Shown: positions 15,194-23,318, counted from the first letter of the stretch. The stretch: 38,445 bases of DNA from a bacterium (GCA_021813725.1 JAKAJN010000017.1:1-38445), one strand, 5' to 3'. Made by a program: numbers and translations. Notes: generated by a model not told the origin, from the letters alone.

Positions 15194-16651
15194 ATGACCC
15201 GCTTCGACCAGAAGATTCTCTTTGTTGGATACGGCGCCGTCGCCGAGTGCACGCTGCCGATCCTCTTCAAGTACCTCGACGTCGCGCCCGGCAACGTCAC
15301 CGTGATGGATTTCGAGGACCGCTCGGAGAAGCTGCAGCCGTGGATCGCCAAGGGCGTCCACTGGGTGCGCGATCGCGTCACCAAGCGGAACATGGGCGAA
15401 CTGCTCGGCCGCTACGTCGGCGCCGGCGACGTCATCATTGACCTGGCGTGGAACATCGACGCCTGCGCCATCCTCGATTGGTGCCATCGCCGCGGGGTGC
15501 TGTACGTCAACACCTCCACCGAGCTGTGGGATCCCTACGCGTCGGGGCCGAAGCAGCATCCGACCGAAAAGACGCTCTACTGGCGGCACATGAACGTCCG
15601 CCGCCTGATGGCCAAGTGGAAGACGAAGGGCCCCACGGCAGTCCTTGAGCACGGCGCAAACCCCGGGCTCATTTCGCACTTCACCAAGCAGGGTCTCCTC
15701 GACATCGCCGCCGCATCCCTGGCGGACAAGAAGTTCAAGCCAAAGAAGGCCGAGCGCATTGCGGAGCTTGCGCAGACGCAGGCCTGGAACCACCTCGCGC
15801 ATCAGCTGGGCGTCAAGGTGATTCACTGCTCCGAGCGCGACACGCAGATCAGCGACAAGCCGAAGCAGGTGGACGAGTTCGTGAACACGTGGAGCATCGA
15901 GGGGTTCCGCGAGGAAGGGCAGACCACCGCCGAGATGGGGTGGGGGACGCACGAGAAGGAACTCCCCCGGTTCGCGTTCAAGCACAAGGAAGGTCCGAAG
16001 AACCAGATCTGCCTGGCCCGGATGGGCATGGACACTTGGGTGCGCACGTGGGTTCCGAACTACACCGTGCTTGGCATGGTCGTGCGCCACGGCGAGGCAT
16101 TCACCATCTCGGATCACCTGACGGTGTGGGAAAAGGGGAAGGCCATCTACCGGCCCACGGTGCACTACGCCTACTGCCCGAGCGACGCGGCCATTGCGTC
16201 ACTCAATGAGATGCGCGGCTACAACTACCGGCTGAATGACAACCAGCGCATCATGAACGACGAGATCACCAGTGGCGCAGACGTCCTGGGCGCCCTGTTG
16301 ATGGGGCATCCGTACCAGGCCTGGTGGACCGGCAGCGACCTGAGCATCGAAGAGTCGCGCCGCCTCGTGCCGCACCAGAACGCCACCACGATGCAGGTGG
16401 CCATCTCGGTCGTTGCCGCGACGGTCTGGATGATCCAGAACCCCGAGATGGGCGTGGTCGTGCCGGACGACCTGCCGCACGATTTCATCCTCGGACTCGC
16501 CAAGCCATACTTGGGCAACTTCATCTCGACGCCGTCGGACTGGACGCCGACCAAACATTACCGGAATCCGTTCCCCGGCTACGCGAAGCCCGACTTTGAT
16601 CGGCGCGACCCGTGGCAGTTCAAGAACTTCCTCGTCAAGGACGGCGAATGA
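15194..16651 (+). CDS. Homospermidine synthase (bacterial, saccharopine-dehydrogenase-like)
   Basis: The 485-residue protein from ATG 15194 begins with a Rossmann-type NAD-binding strand (ILFVGYGAVAECTLPIL); the frame is open upstream but the extra residues are Arg/Pro/Ser-rich and not protein-like. Family stretches include VHWVRDRVT, IIDLAWNIDACAILDW, YVNTSTELWDPY, VLEHGANPGLISHFTKQGL and TAEMGWGTHEKELP. The enzyme uses NAD to join two putrescine molecules (or putrescine and spermidine) into sym-homospermidine. It overlaps by four bases (ATGA) the downstream ornithine-type decarboxylase, which would supply putrescine, so the two genes form a polyamine operon. The leader upstream (about 15090-15120) is locally AT-rich (GGAAAATTCCC, CAATTAATT) and probably holds the promoter, but no clear hexamer pair was found. 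Confidence 0.93.
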   Translation: MTRFDQKILFVGYGAVAECTLPILFKYLDVAPGNVTVMDFEDRSEKLQPWIAKGVHWVRDRVTKRNMGELLGRYVGAGDVIIDLAWNIDACAILDWCHRRGVLYVNTSTELWDPYASGPKQHPTEKTLYWRHMNVRRLMAKWKTKGPTAVLEHGANPGLISHFTKQGLLDIAAASLADKKFKPKKAERIAELAQTQAWNHLAHQLGVKVIHCSERDTQISDKPKQVDEFVNTWSIEGFREEGQTTAEMGWGTHEKELPRFAFKHKEGPKNQICLARMGMDTWVRTWVPNYTVLGMVVRHGEAFTISDHLTVWEKGKAIYRPTVHYAYCPSDAAIASLNEMRGYNYRLNDNQRIMNDEITSGADVLGALLMGHPYQAWWTGSDLSIEESRRLVPHQNATTMQVAISVVAATVWMIQNPEMGVVVPDDLPHDFILGLAKPYLGNFISTPSDWTPTKHYRNPFPGYAKPDFDRRDPWQFKNFLVKDGE

Positions 16652-17787
16652 TCTCGAAAGCCCGGCTGAAGAAGCTGGCCGAGGAGCACGGCACGCCGCT
16701 GCTCGTCGTGGACCACGACGAGTTGCGCAAGAACATTCGCGCCTTCCGCCGCTACCTGCCGCGCGTGCAACCGTACTTCGCGGTGAAGGCCGGCGCCGAC
16801 CCGGCGATCGTGCGCACGCTGTTCGAGGCCGGGTCAAGCTTTGACGTGGCGTCCATGCCGGAGTTTGAACTGGTCTACGACAACATCCGCGATATGCCGG
16901 CGCGCGAGCGACAGCAGTGGATCTGGGACAAGATCATCTACGCCAACCCGATCAAGCCCGTCGAGACCCTTGCCGAGCTCGACCAGTACAAGCCGCTCGT
17001 CACCTTCGACAATCTCGACGAGATCGAGAAGATCCGGCGGCATGCGCCGCGGGCCGGACTGGTGCTGCGCCTCAAGGTCTCCAATACGGGGGCGATGGTG
17101 GAACTGTCGTCCAAGTTCGGCGCGCCGCCGGCCGAGGCCGTGGACCTGATCCTCGAGGCCGATCGGCAGGGGCTCGTCGTCGAGGGCGTGAGTTTCCACG
17201 TCGGGAGTCAGACCACCAACTTCGAGAACTACGTCGAGGCGCTGAATCTCACCGCCGACATCTACGCCGAGGCGCAGTCGCGCGGCTACACCAAGATGAA
17301 CCTCGTGGACATCGGCGGCGGCTTTCCTGCACCGTACGATTCCACCGTGCGGCCCTTCCGCGAGCTGGCGCGCATCATCAACTCGGAGATCAACCGGCTC
17401 TTCCCGAAGCACATCGAGATCCTCGCCGAGCCGGGACGCTTCTTCGTGGCGACGGCGGGTTATTCGGTCTCGAAGATCATCGGCAAGTCGGTGCGCGACG
17501 GGAAGCCGTCATACTACCTCGACGACGGCGTCTACCACACGTATTCGGGGCAGATCTTCGATCATTGCAAGTACCCGGTGAAGGCATTCAAGCGCGGCCG
17601 CACGCGCCTCTCGGCCGTCTTCGGGCCGACGTGCGATGCGCTCGACGTCATATCGATGGCCGATCCGCTCCCCGACTTGGCGCGCGACGACCTGGTCTAC
17701 AGTGAGATGATCGGCGCCTACACCTGGGCGTCGGCGACGACCTTCAACGGCTTTTCGCCGGCGAAGGTCGTGCACGTCAACCAGTAG
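16648..17787 (+). CDS. Ornithine/lysine decarboxylase, alanine-racemase-fold (type III PLP) family
   Basis: The 379-residue protein from ATG 16648 matches eukaryote-like ODC/DABA-type decarboxylases. Lys47 in YFAVKAG is the PLP lysine. HVGSQ, DIGGGFPAPY and ILAEPGRFF are cofactor-phosphate and substrate regions, and Cys329 in GPTCDALDVI corresponds to the conserved catalytic cysteine of ornithine decarboxylase contributed across the dimer. DDGVYHTYSG also fits. Carboxynorspermidine and diaminopimelate decarboxylases have the same fold. The GPTCD motif and coupling to homospermidine synthase favour ornithine (possibly also lysine) as substrate. The product putrescine would feed the upstream enzyme. 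The 3' end overlaps the convergent GNAT gene by 11 bp. Confidence 0.9.
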   Translation: MISKARLKKLAEEHGTPLLVVDHDELRKNIRAFRRYLPRVQPYFAVKAGADPAIVRTLFEAGSSFDVASMPEFELVYDNIRDMPARERQQWIWDKIIYANPIKPVETLAELDQYKPLVTFDNLDEIEKIRRHAPRAGLVLRLKVSNTGAMVELSSKFGAPPAEAVDLILEADRQGLVVEGVSFHVGSQTTNFENYVEALNLTADIYAEAQSRGYTKMNLVDIGGGFPAPYDSTVRPFRELARIINSEINRLFPKHIEILAEPGRFFVATAGYSVSKIIGKSVRDGKPSYYLDDGVYHTYSGQIFDHCKYPVKAFKRGRTRLSAVFGPTCDALDVISMADPLPDLARDDLVYSEMIGAYTWASATTFNGFSPAKVVHVNQ

Positions 17788-18268
17788 GCGTCGCCTCTGG
17801 CGTCCACTCCCAGAGGTAATAGTCCTGGCCGAACCAGTGGTTGGTGAGCGTCGCGATGCGGCGGTAGCCGGCGCGCTCGAGCGCCGCACACGATTCGACG
17901 TTGTCGACGCGTGAATCGCACCAGATCTTGTGCGCATCGCGCGCCGGCAGCGTCGCGGCGAGCGCCGTCAGCAATGCGCCGCCGATGCCTCGCCGGCGGG
18001 CACGGGGGGCCGTGCCGAACCACGAGAGCCAGATCGTGCCATCGTCGAAGCGGCTGACGCAGAAGCCGAGCAATCCGCTGTCGTCGCGCGCGACGAGCGC
18101 CGCGTCGGGGTCGTCCGCGACGAGCGCCCGCAGGCGCGCCGCCGTGTACTTGTCCAGCTCGGCGCGCCGGGCGCGCGCATTGTAGTACCCGAGCGGCTCG
18201 ATCGTATCGCGCATCAGCGCCGCCAGCGCGTCAATCTCGTCGGCGGCGACGGGACCCAGTTCGCTCAT
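17777..18268 (-). CDS. GNAT family N-acetyltransferase
   Basis: The 163-residue protein starts at ATG 18268 (MSELGPVAADEIDAL); the frame runs open far upstream through the molybdenum-hydroxylase genes, but that is a GC-rich shadow. GNAT features are the LVARDDSGLLGFCVSRF strand, WFGTAPRARRRGIGGALLTAL with the acetyl-CoA pyrophosphate loop (R-x-x-G-I/G-G), and the C-terminal DNVESCAALERAGYRRIA segment. It transfers an acetyl group from acetyl-CoA to an amine or protein; the substrate is not deducible. Its coding end overlaps the decarboxylase by 11 bp, so mRNAs from the two strands converge. The proximity to a polyamine operon allows a polyamine acetyltransferase role, but that is only a guess. 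Confidence 0.85.
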   Translation of the reverse strand: MSELGPVAADEIDALAALMRDTIEPLGYYNARARRAELDKYTAARLRALVADDPDAALVARDDSGLLGFCVSRFDDGTIWLSWFGTAPRARRRGIGGALLTALAATLPARDAHKIWCDSRVDNVESCAALERAGYRRIATLTNHWFGQDYYLWEWTPEATPTG

Positions 18269-18287
18269 GGTGATCGTGCCCGGGAGA

Positions 18288-18320
18288 GGAAGCCAGGAAG
18301 ATACGCTCGCCCTGGCTTCC
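18288..18320 (-). terminator. Hairpin terminator after the molybdenum-hydroxylase operon
   Basis: GGAAGCCAGG (18288-18297) and CCTGGCTTCC (18311-18320) form a perfect 10-bp stem with a 13-base loop, 14 bp beyond the stop of the FAD subunit gene. There is no T-run. The loop contains AAGATA, i.e. TATCTT on the minus strand, which could double as a -10 box for the GNAT gene. Confidence 0.6.
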
Positions 18321-18333
18321 CCGCGCCGCTCGG

Positions 18334-19314
18334 CTACGGCGCGTCCCGCAGACCGCTGAGCGCCTCGGCGACCGCTCCCCGCACCAGCGCAACCTTGTAG
18401 CCGTTGCCAGAGAGTGGCGTCGCCCCGGTGCTCGCCGCGGCCGCGGCCCGCTCGATCACCGCATCGCTCAGCTCGTGGCCCAGCAGTTCCTTCTCCGCAG
18501 CGCTCGAGCGCCACGGCATCGGCGCCACTCCCGACAGTACGATGCGTGCGTGCTCCACCGTCTTCCCGCGTCGGGCAAGCGAGACGGCCGCTCCCGTGAG
18601 CGCGAAGTCCCATGCGCCACGCGCGCGCAGCTTGCGGTACGTACTCACGCCACCGCTCGGCGCGGGGGGAAGCGCGACCTCCACGACGAGTTCGTCGGCG
18701 TCCACCACTGTCTCGCGCGTGTAGTCCTTGCTGGGCGGAACGAAGAACGCGTTGAGCGGCACGGTGCGTGACCCGCGTGCGCCAACCAGCCGCACGGTTG
18801 CGTCGAGTGCGGTCAGGGCCGGCGCCGTGTCCGACGGATGCACCATCACGCAGACGTCGCCGCCAAAGATGGCGTGAAGCTGGTTCTCGCCCTCCTTGGC
18901 GAAGCACGTGTCGCCGCCCTTGCGCGCGCACGGGAAGTCGCCGCGATAGTACCAGCAGCGCGGACGTTGGCAGAGATTGCCACCGATGGTGCCCTGGTTG
19001 CGAAGCTGCGGACTGGCCGCGGCGAGCGCCGCCTCGGCCAGCACCTGGTAACGGCGCAGTACCAGCGGATGTGTCGCCAGTTCGGAGAGCGTCGTGAGCG
19101 CGCCGATGCGCAGGCCGCCGTCCGGTGATTCGGTGACGCCGCGCAGTTCCGCAAGGCCGGCGATGCTCACCAGCCGCGTCGCGGAAAAGACGCGGTCGCG
19201 CAGGCAACCCAGCAGGTCGGTGCCGCCGGCGTGTACCCGGGCCCCGGGCGTTGCGAGTTCGCGAATGGCCTGGCCCAGATTCTCAGGCCTGACGTACGTG
19301 AAGGTCGGCAGCAT
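18334..19314 (-). CDS. Molybdenum hydroxylase FAD-binding subunit with an extra FeS loop (PaoB/YagS-like)
   Basis: The 326-residue protein starts at ATG 19314 with GGAGG seven bases upstream. FAD-binding parts of the xanthine-dehydrogenase medium subunit are present: RVHAGGTDLLGCLRD (first pyrophosphate loop) and RNQGTIGGNLCQ (second loop). Directly after it four cysteines (C115, C120, C129, C137) lie in CQRPRCWYYRGDFPC...C, as in PaoB and 4-hydroxybenzoyl-CoA reductase beta subunits, which bind an additional [4Fe-4S] cluster. The C-terminal half (TYRKLRARGAWDFALTGAAV) is the CO-dehydrogenase flavoprotein C domain. It passes electrons from the molybdenum subunit via FeS centres to the acceptor. 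It is the third gene of the operon, 3 bp after the large subunit gene. Confidence 0.93.
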   Translation of the reverse strand: MLPTFTYVRPENLGQAIRELATPGARVHAGGTDLLGCLRDRVFSATRLVSIAGLAELRGVTESPDGGLRIGALTTLSELATHPLVLRRYQVLAEAALAAASPQLRNQGTIGGNLCQRPRCWYYRGDFPCARKGGDTCFAKEGENQLHAIFGGDVCVMVHPSDTAPALTALDATVRLVGARGSRTVPLNAFFVPPSKDYTRETVVDADELVVEVALPPAPSGGVSTYRKLRARGAWDFALTGAAVSLARRGKTVEHARIVLSGVAPMPWRSSAAEKELLGHELSDAVIERAAAAASTGATPLSGNGYKVALVRGAVAEALSGLRDAP

Positions 19315-19317
19315 GGC

Positions 19318-21624
19318 TCACCTCCCTCCTGCGCGCGAGAGCGCATTCACAATGGATGCCGGCGTGATCGGTGCGTCGTAGATGCGCCGCCCGATCGCAT
19401 CGCACACGGCATTGGCAATCGCGGCCGCGGCCGGAATCGTTGCAGGTTCGCCAAGGCCCTTGGCGCCCACGGAGTTGCATTCCTGGTCCTGCAGATCCAC
19501 GGCGACACACTGGAAGTCGGTCGGAAAGTCCATCGCCGTCGGAATCTTGTAGTCGTGCCACGACCCGTTGGCCAGCTTGCCCGTCTGCCGGTCGAGCACG
19601 CGCTGCTCGGTGAGCCCGAACCCGATGCCCATCGTCACGCCGCCGAGCACCTGGTTTTCGAACGTGAGCGCGTTCATCACGCGCCCGGAGTCCTGGGCCG
19701 CCACATAGCGGATCACCCGCACCGCGCCGGTCCGCGTGTTGACCTCGACCTCGGCGAAGTGTGCGGCGAAGGGCAGGGCCACCTTGCCCGGCGGATGCGG
19801 AGCGCGGCGGCCGACGCCGACCAACTGCTGCCGCTGGGCGAGACTGCGCAGCGAGGAGAAGGGAACCATCCGGTCCTCGCCGGCGATGACGATGCTGCCA
19901 TCCTTCACGCTCAGCGTCGCGACGTCCTTCTTCAGCTCGTCGGCGGCGAGCGCGAGGAGTTGCGCCTTCACGTCAGCGGCGGCCGCGCGCACGGCCGGCG
20001 TGTTCACCAGAATCGTCTGGCTTCCGCCGGAACTGGGCGCGTACTGCGTCGTCGCCGTGTCGGCATACTCCACGCGCACCCGTTCCACCTTGACGCTCAG
20101 CTCTTCAGCCGCCACCTGCGCGAAGACCGTCTTGGTGCCGGTGCCAATGTCTGCCGCGCCCGAGTTGATGTTGACGGAGCCGTCGGCGTAGAGCTTGATG
20201 ATCGCCGTCGCGCTGGGCGCGCCGGGTGAGCCCCACATTCCGGCGGCGAGCCCGACGCCGCGCTTGACGTGCCCCGCAGACGCCGCCGCCTTGGACGCCT
20301 CCGCCCAGCCGAACTTCTCCGCGCCGCGGCGCAGGCATTCGGCCAGTCCGGTGGACGTGTACGGCTGTCCGTTTCGCAGCTGGCTGACGACCGGGATGTT
20401 CTTGAGCCGCAGGGCGACCGGATCCAGGCGCAGCTTGGTCGCCAGCTCATCGAGCACCTGCTCGAGGGCCCACGCCGCCTGCGGGTACCCCGGCGCGCGG
20501 AAGGCGCGCGCCTGCCCGGCGTTGATCAGCACGGAGCGCTCCACCACGCGCACGTTGGGGCACGTGTAGAGGTCGAGCATCAGGTAGCTCGACGTGGCGC
20601 CGGTGGGGTACGCGCCCATTGCGCCGAGCAGCGTCGCATCGAGCGCGACGAGCGTGCCGTCCTTGCGGGCGCCGGCCTTGAGCGTGATGGTGTTCGCCGG
20701 CCGGTTGCCGACGCAACGCATCATCTCCTCGCGCGTCAGCACGCACTTCACCGCACGTCCGGTGCGCCGGGCAAGCACGGCGGCGATCACCGTGTACTTG
20801 CCGAGTTCGAGCTTGCTGCCGAAGCCGCCACCCATGTAGTGACTCGCCACGCGCACCGACGACAGTGGCAGCTTGAATGCCAGCGCGAGGGAGTCGCGCA
20901 CCGCGTAGACGCCCTGCGTGCTGTCCCACACCTCGAGCTGGCCGCTGTCCCACTGGGCCACCGACCCGTGCACTTCCAGCGGCACGTGCATCTCGCACGG
21001 CGTGTGGAAGGTGTGCTCGACCACCGCATCGGCGGTCGCGAACGCCGCCTGCACATCCCCCCGCTGGCTCGTGCGCGACGGCGACGGCTGATTGCCGGCC
21101 GGATGCAGCTTCGGCGCCTCGGGCAGCGTGGCCGCCTCGTAGTCCACCACCGTCGGGAGCGTCTCGTATTCCACGATCACCGCCCGTGCCGCGTCGGCCG
21201 CCTGCAGCGGCGTTTCAGCGGCGACGGCGGCCACCTCCTCGCCCTCATATCGGCAGTGCGGGTCGAGAAGCTGGCTGAGCGCGCCCTGGCTGGTCAGCAC
21301 CCACGGAATCTTCGCCTCCGGCGAATCCGTGGTGATGATCGCGTGCACGCCCGGCATCGCCGCAGCCGCCGTCGTGTCAATGCGCCTGACGGTCGCGTGG
21401 GCGTGCGGCGAGCGCACGATCGCGCAGTGCAGCATGCCGGGCAGTGCCAGGTCGCGCACGTACACCGCCGTGCCGCCGACGCGATCGTGGCCGTCAATGC
21501 GGGGCACCGGCGCGCCAACGACCGTCGTCTTGCCCCACGGGGGAAGGTCCAGCACCTCTGGTGCGACGCCGCTCTCGCGCTCCGCGTCGAGCGATTCCGA
21601 CGCGTAGATGTTGGGCTCCCTCAT
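19318..21624 (-). CDS. Molybdenum hydroxylase large subunit (molybdopterin-binding, PaoC/YagR/XDH-like)
   Basis: The 768-residue protein starts at ATG 21624, which overlaps the stop of the FeS subunit gene and has GGAGGTGCCCA before it; the open frame upstream to 22338 is an artefact. It has the a/b hammerhead domain (RIDGHDRVGGTAVYVRDLALPGMLH), the substrate-channel region (EVHGSVAQWDSGQLEVWDSTQG), the cofactor motif MGGGFGSKLE, RAFRAPGYPQA, and a C-terminal GAKGLGEPATIP. The Glu in the last motif fits the catalytic Glu of the family. Such enzymes hydroxylate aldehydes or N-heterocycles using water. The subunit composition is of the PaoABC periplasmic aldehyde oxidoreductase kind, but the actual substrate cannot be read from sequence. 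No XdhC/MocA-type maturation gene is in the window. Confidence 0.94.
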   Translation of the reverse strand: MREPNIYASESLDAERESGVAPEVLDLPPWGKTTVVGAPVPRIDGHDRVGGTAVYVRDLALPGMLHCAIVRSPHAHATVRRIDTTAAAAMPGVHAIITTDSPEAKIPWVLTSQGALSQLLDPHCRYEGEEVAAVAAETPLQAADAARAVIVEYETLPTVVDYEAATLPEAPKLHPAGNQPSPSRTSQRGDVQAAFATADAVVEHTFHTPCEMHVPLEVHGSVAQWDSGQLEVWDSTQGVYAVRDSLALAFKLPLSSVRVASHYMGGGFGSKLELGKYTVIAAVLARRTGRAVKCVLTREEMMRCVGNRPANTITLKAGARKDGTLVALDATLLGAMGAYPTGATSSYLMLDLYTCPNVRVVERSVLINAGQARAFRAPGYPQAAWALEQVLDELATKLRLDPVALRLKNIPVVSQLRNGQPYTSTGLAECLRRGAEKFGWAEASKAAASAGHVKRGVGLAAGMWGSPGAPSATAIIKLYADGSVNINSGAADIGTGTKTVFAQVAAEELSVKVERVRVEYADTATTQYAPSSGGSQTILVNTPAVRAAAADVKAQLLALAADELKKDVATLSVKDGSIVIAGEDRMVPFSSLRSLAQRQQLVGVGRRAPHPPGKVALPFAAHFAEVEVNTRTGAVRVIRYVAAQDSGRVMNALTFENQVLGGVTMGIGFGLTEQRVLDRQTGKLANGSWHDYKIPTAMDFPTDFQCVAVDLQDQECNSVGAKGLGEPATIPAAAAIANAVCDAIGRRIYDAPITPASIVNALSRAGGR

Positions 21625-22253
21625 TGGGCACCTCCACTCTTTCGGGCATCGGCGGCCCGCCGCACGGCCGCGAAGATGTGTCCGTACGCCCCACAGCGAC
21701 ACAGGTTGCCGCTCATCCCGAGCCGTATCTCGTCGGGCGTTGGGCTCGCGATGCGTCGTAGCAGCCCTTCGGCGGCCATCACCTGACCCGGCGTGCAGAA
21801 GCCGCACTGGTAGCCGTCCTCGTGGACGAAGGCCTGTTGCAGGAGTGAGAGTTCCTCGCCGTTCGCCAGCCCTTCGATGGTCGTGATGGCGTGACCCTGC
21901 GCCTCTACCGCGAGCGTCATGCACGAGTAGCGCGTGGAGCCGTCCAGCAACACGGTGCACGCGCCACACTCGCCGCGTTCGCACCCCGGCTTGGCGCCAA
22001 TGAGGCCGAGGCGTTCGCGAAGCACCGAGATCAGCGTCTCGCGCGGCTCCACGCCCAGCCGGTACGTGCGGCCGTTGACGGTGAGCACGATGCGCGTGGG
22101 CTCCGAGTCGTCGCGCCGCGCCGGTTCGGCCGCGGCGGGAATGGCTGCGCCGGCCACTGCCACCGCCGCCGCGCTTGAAGAGACCGTGGTCAGGAACCCA
22201 CGACGGCTGACGCGCTGGACGTCGCCCGGCTCCGGCTTGCCTCGATCGCTCAT
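21621..22253 (-). CDS. Molybdenum hydroxylase [2Fe-2S] subunit with TAT signal (PaoA/YagT-like)
   Basis: The 210-residue protein starts at ATG 22253, preceded by GGAGGTGTG. A twin-arginine signal (VSRRGFLTTVSSSAAAVAVAG) indicates folded export to the periplasm and should carry the partner subunits with it, as in E. coli PaoABC. A plant-type ferredoxin domain follows (KPGCERGECGACTVLLDG...C). A helical second-cluster domain (YQCGFCTPGQVM...GNLCRCGAYGHI) gives two [2Fe-2S] centres. It is the first gene of a three-gene operon (FeS, Mo, FAD). A promoter is visible 57-85 bp upstream. Confidence 0.94.
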   Translation of the reverse strand: MSDRGKPEPGDVQRVSRRGFLTTVSSSAAAVAVAGAAIPAAAEPARRDDSEPTRIVLTVNGRTYRLGVEPRETLISVLRERLGLIGAKPGCERGECGACTVLLDGSTRYSCMTLAVEAQGHAITTIEGLANGEELSLLQQAFVHEDGYQCGFCTPGQVMAAEGLLRRIASPTPDEIRLGMSGNLCRCGAYGHIFAAVRRAADARKSGGAQ

Positions 22254-22309
22254 CACACCTCCACGCGCGCGTGCGCGGGACGAGAGTCGCATCGGGGAGC
22301 CGTCTCCCT

Positions 22310-22338
22310 AAGATACCGCGCGGTGCGGTGGGACTCAA
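22310..22338 (-). promoter_or_regulatory. Sigma70-type promoter of the molybdenum-hydroxylase operon
   Basis: On the minus strand TTGAGT (22338-22333) and TATCTT (22315-22310) are separated by exactly 17 bp, 4/6 matches each to the -35 and -10 consensus. Transcription would start near 22303, giving a leader of about 50 bases before ATG 22253. Nothing else was seen in the 145-bp gap up to the methyltransferase stop at 22399, apart from a tandem GGCCAGTC repeat near 22360. Confidence 0.55.
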
Positions 22339-22398
22339 CGACGAGCGCGTCGCCCCGCTGGCCAGTCGGCCAGTCGGAGGCGAGTCGCGGTGGAGGTC

Positions 22399-23190
22399 CT
22401 AGCTCGCGGTCGGCCGCACCGCCGTGAACAGCACCGCCTTCACGCCGTAGGCCTCGGCCGAGTTCTGGGTCGATGCCTTGCGAAAGCGAAAATGCGGGAC
22501 GACGACGGAGCGCACGCGGACAAAGCCGGATTCCTCCAGCAACCGGAACAGCTCTCCCTCCAGGAGAGCGCCTCCAATTCAACTGGCCCAGAGCTTCGGG
22601 TCATTGACGATGGACTGCGAGAGCTGCTTGGCACTGACGATGTCGGTGAAGGCGAACCGTCCGCCCGGCTTCAGGATGCGAAAGACCTCCTGCACCACCT
22701 TCCGCTTCCGGAACGACAGATTGACTACGCCGTTCGAGATGACGGCGTCAGCCGTGCCGTCGGCGATCGGAATCTCTTCCATCCGCCCTTCGCGGCACTC
22801 CATGTGCGTCCCGGCAATTGCTGCGTGCGCCTGCGCTTTGCGGCACATCGTCGGATTCAGGTCCACGCCGATCACCCGCCCGGTGGGTCCAACGCTCCAC
22901 GAGGCGATGATGGAATCCAGCCCGGCGCCGCTCCCGAGGTCGACCACTGTCTCGCCAGGCTGAAGCTGGCTGCGGAGGTGCGGGTTGCCCACGCCGGCGA
23001 ACGAGGCCACCGCGCCGGCGGGCGCCCGATCGAGCAAGTTCTTTTCGTAGCCGAACAGTTCGGCCGCTTCGCGCCCGTGGTAGAAGTGATATTCGCCCTG
23101 CGGCTTCTCGGCGACGTCCTCATACATCCGGATGATCTCATCCTTCAGGACGGCCTCCAGCGTCTCCTGCGCGTCGACCGCGTCCGTCAC
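22399..23190 (-). CDS. Probable selenoprotein: ArsM-like SAM methyltransferase with in-frame UGA (Sec204)
   Basis: The reading frame starts at GTG 23190 with GGAGG five bases upstream and runs 203 residues to TGA at 22581-22579. The same frame then continues for 59 more codons to TAG at 22401-22399. SAM motif I is VVDLGSGAG (82-90); GVIGVD-like motif II and RILKPGGRFAFTDIV follow. The residues after the UGA (IGGALLEGELFRLLEESGF) are the direct continuation of the arsenite-methyltransferase family. There the sequence normally reads (A/S/G)-C-(I/V)-x-G-A-L, and the Cys is an arsenic-binding, catalytic residue. UGA thus replaces exactly that Cys. A 7-bp hairpin follows the UGA at SECIS distance. 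ArsM's other catalytic Cys (in GCGNP) is Val here (GVGNP); C116 and C132 remain. The role is probably methylation of a metalloid or thiol/selenol substrate. A simple nonsense mutation is the alternative. Confidence 0.82.
22551..22569 (-). promoter_or_regulatory. Candidate bacterial SECIS element after UGA204
   Basis: On the transcript GCUCUCC-UGGAG-GGAGAGC forms a perfect 7-bp stem with a 5-base loop. The loop starts 16 bases after the UGA and has G as its second base. These values satisfy the general bacterial SECIS rules (UGA-to-loop distance roughly 16-37 bases, G among the first two loop bases). The element is itself coding (ALLEGEL), as usual for bacterial SECIS. Confidence 0.72.
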
Positions 23191-23318
23191 GGGTCCTCCG
23201 AGTCTTGGGGGGGAGCGTCTGATTCTCGTCGACCGGACGCACGGCGTCGTGCGACACGCTTCCAAGAAGAGGAGACGGACGGCGTTGCGCCAGCCAATCG
23301 GTGCGATGACCGTCGCCG

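Noticed and set aside
17777-19207. A 476-codon frame fusing an Arg-rich region to the GNAT enzyme
   Set aside because: The part before ATG 18268 is a shadow of the FAD subunit gene; only the last 163 residues are GNAT-like.
19318-22338. A continuous 1006-codon minus-strand frame covering FeS and Mo subunits
   Set aside because: Only the part from ATG 21624 is Mo-subunit sequence; the upstream part is the out-of-frame shadow of the FeS subunit, whose own start, stop and GGAGG sites are clear.
22579-22581. The TGA in the methyltransferase as a sequencing error or pseudogene mark
   Set aside because: Cannot be excluded, but the frame stays intact for 59 family-like codons, the UGA falls exactly on a functional Cys, and a SECIS-like hairpin follows; a random nonsense mutation would not predict this.
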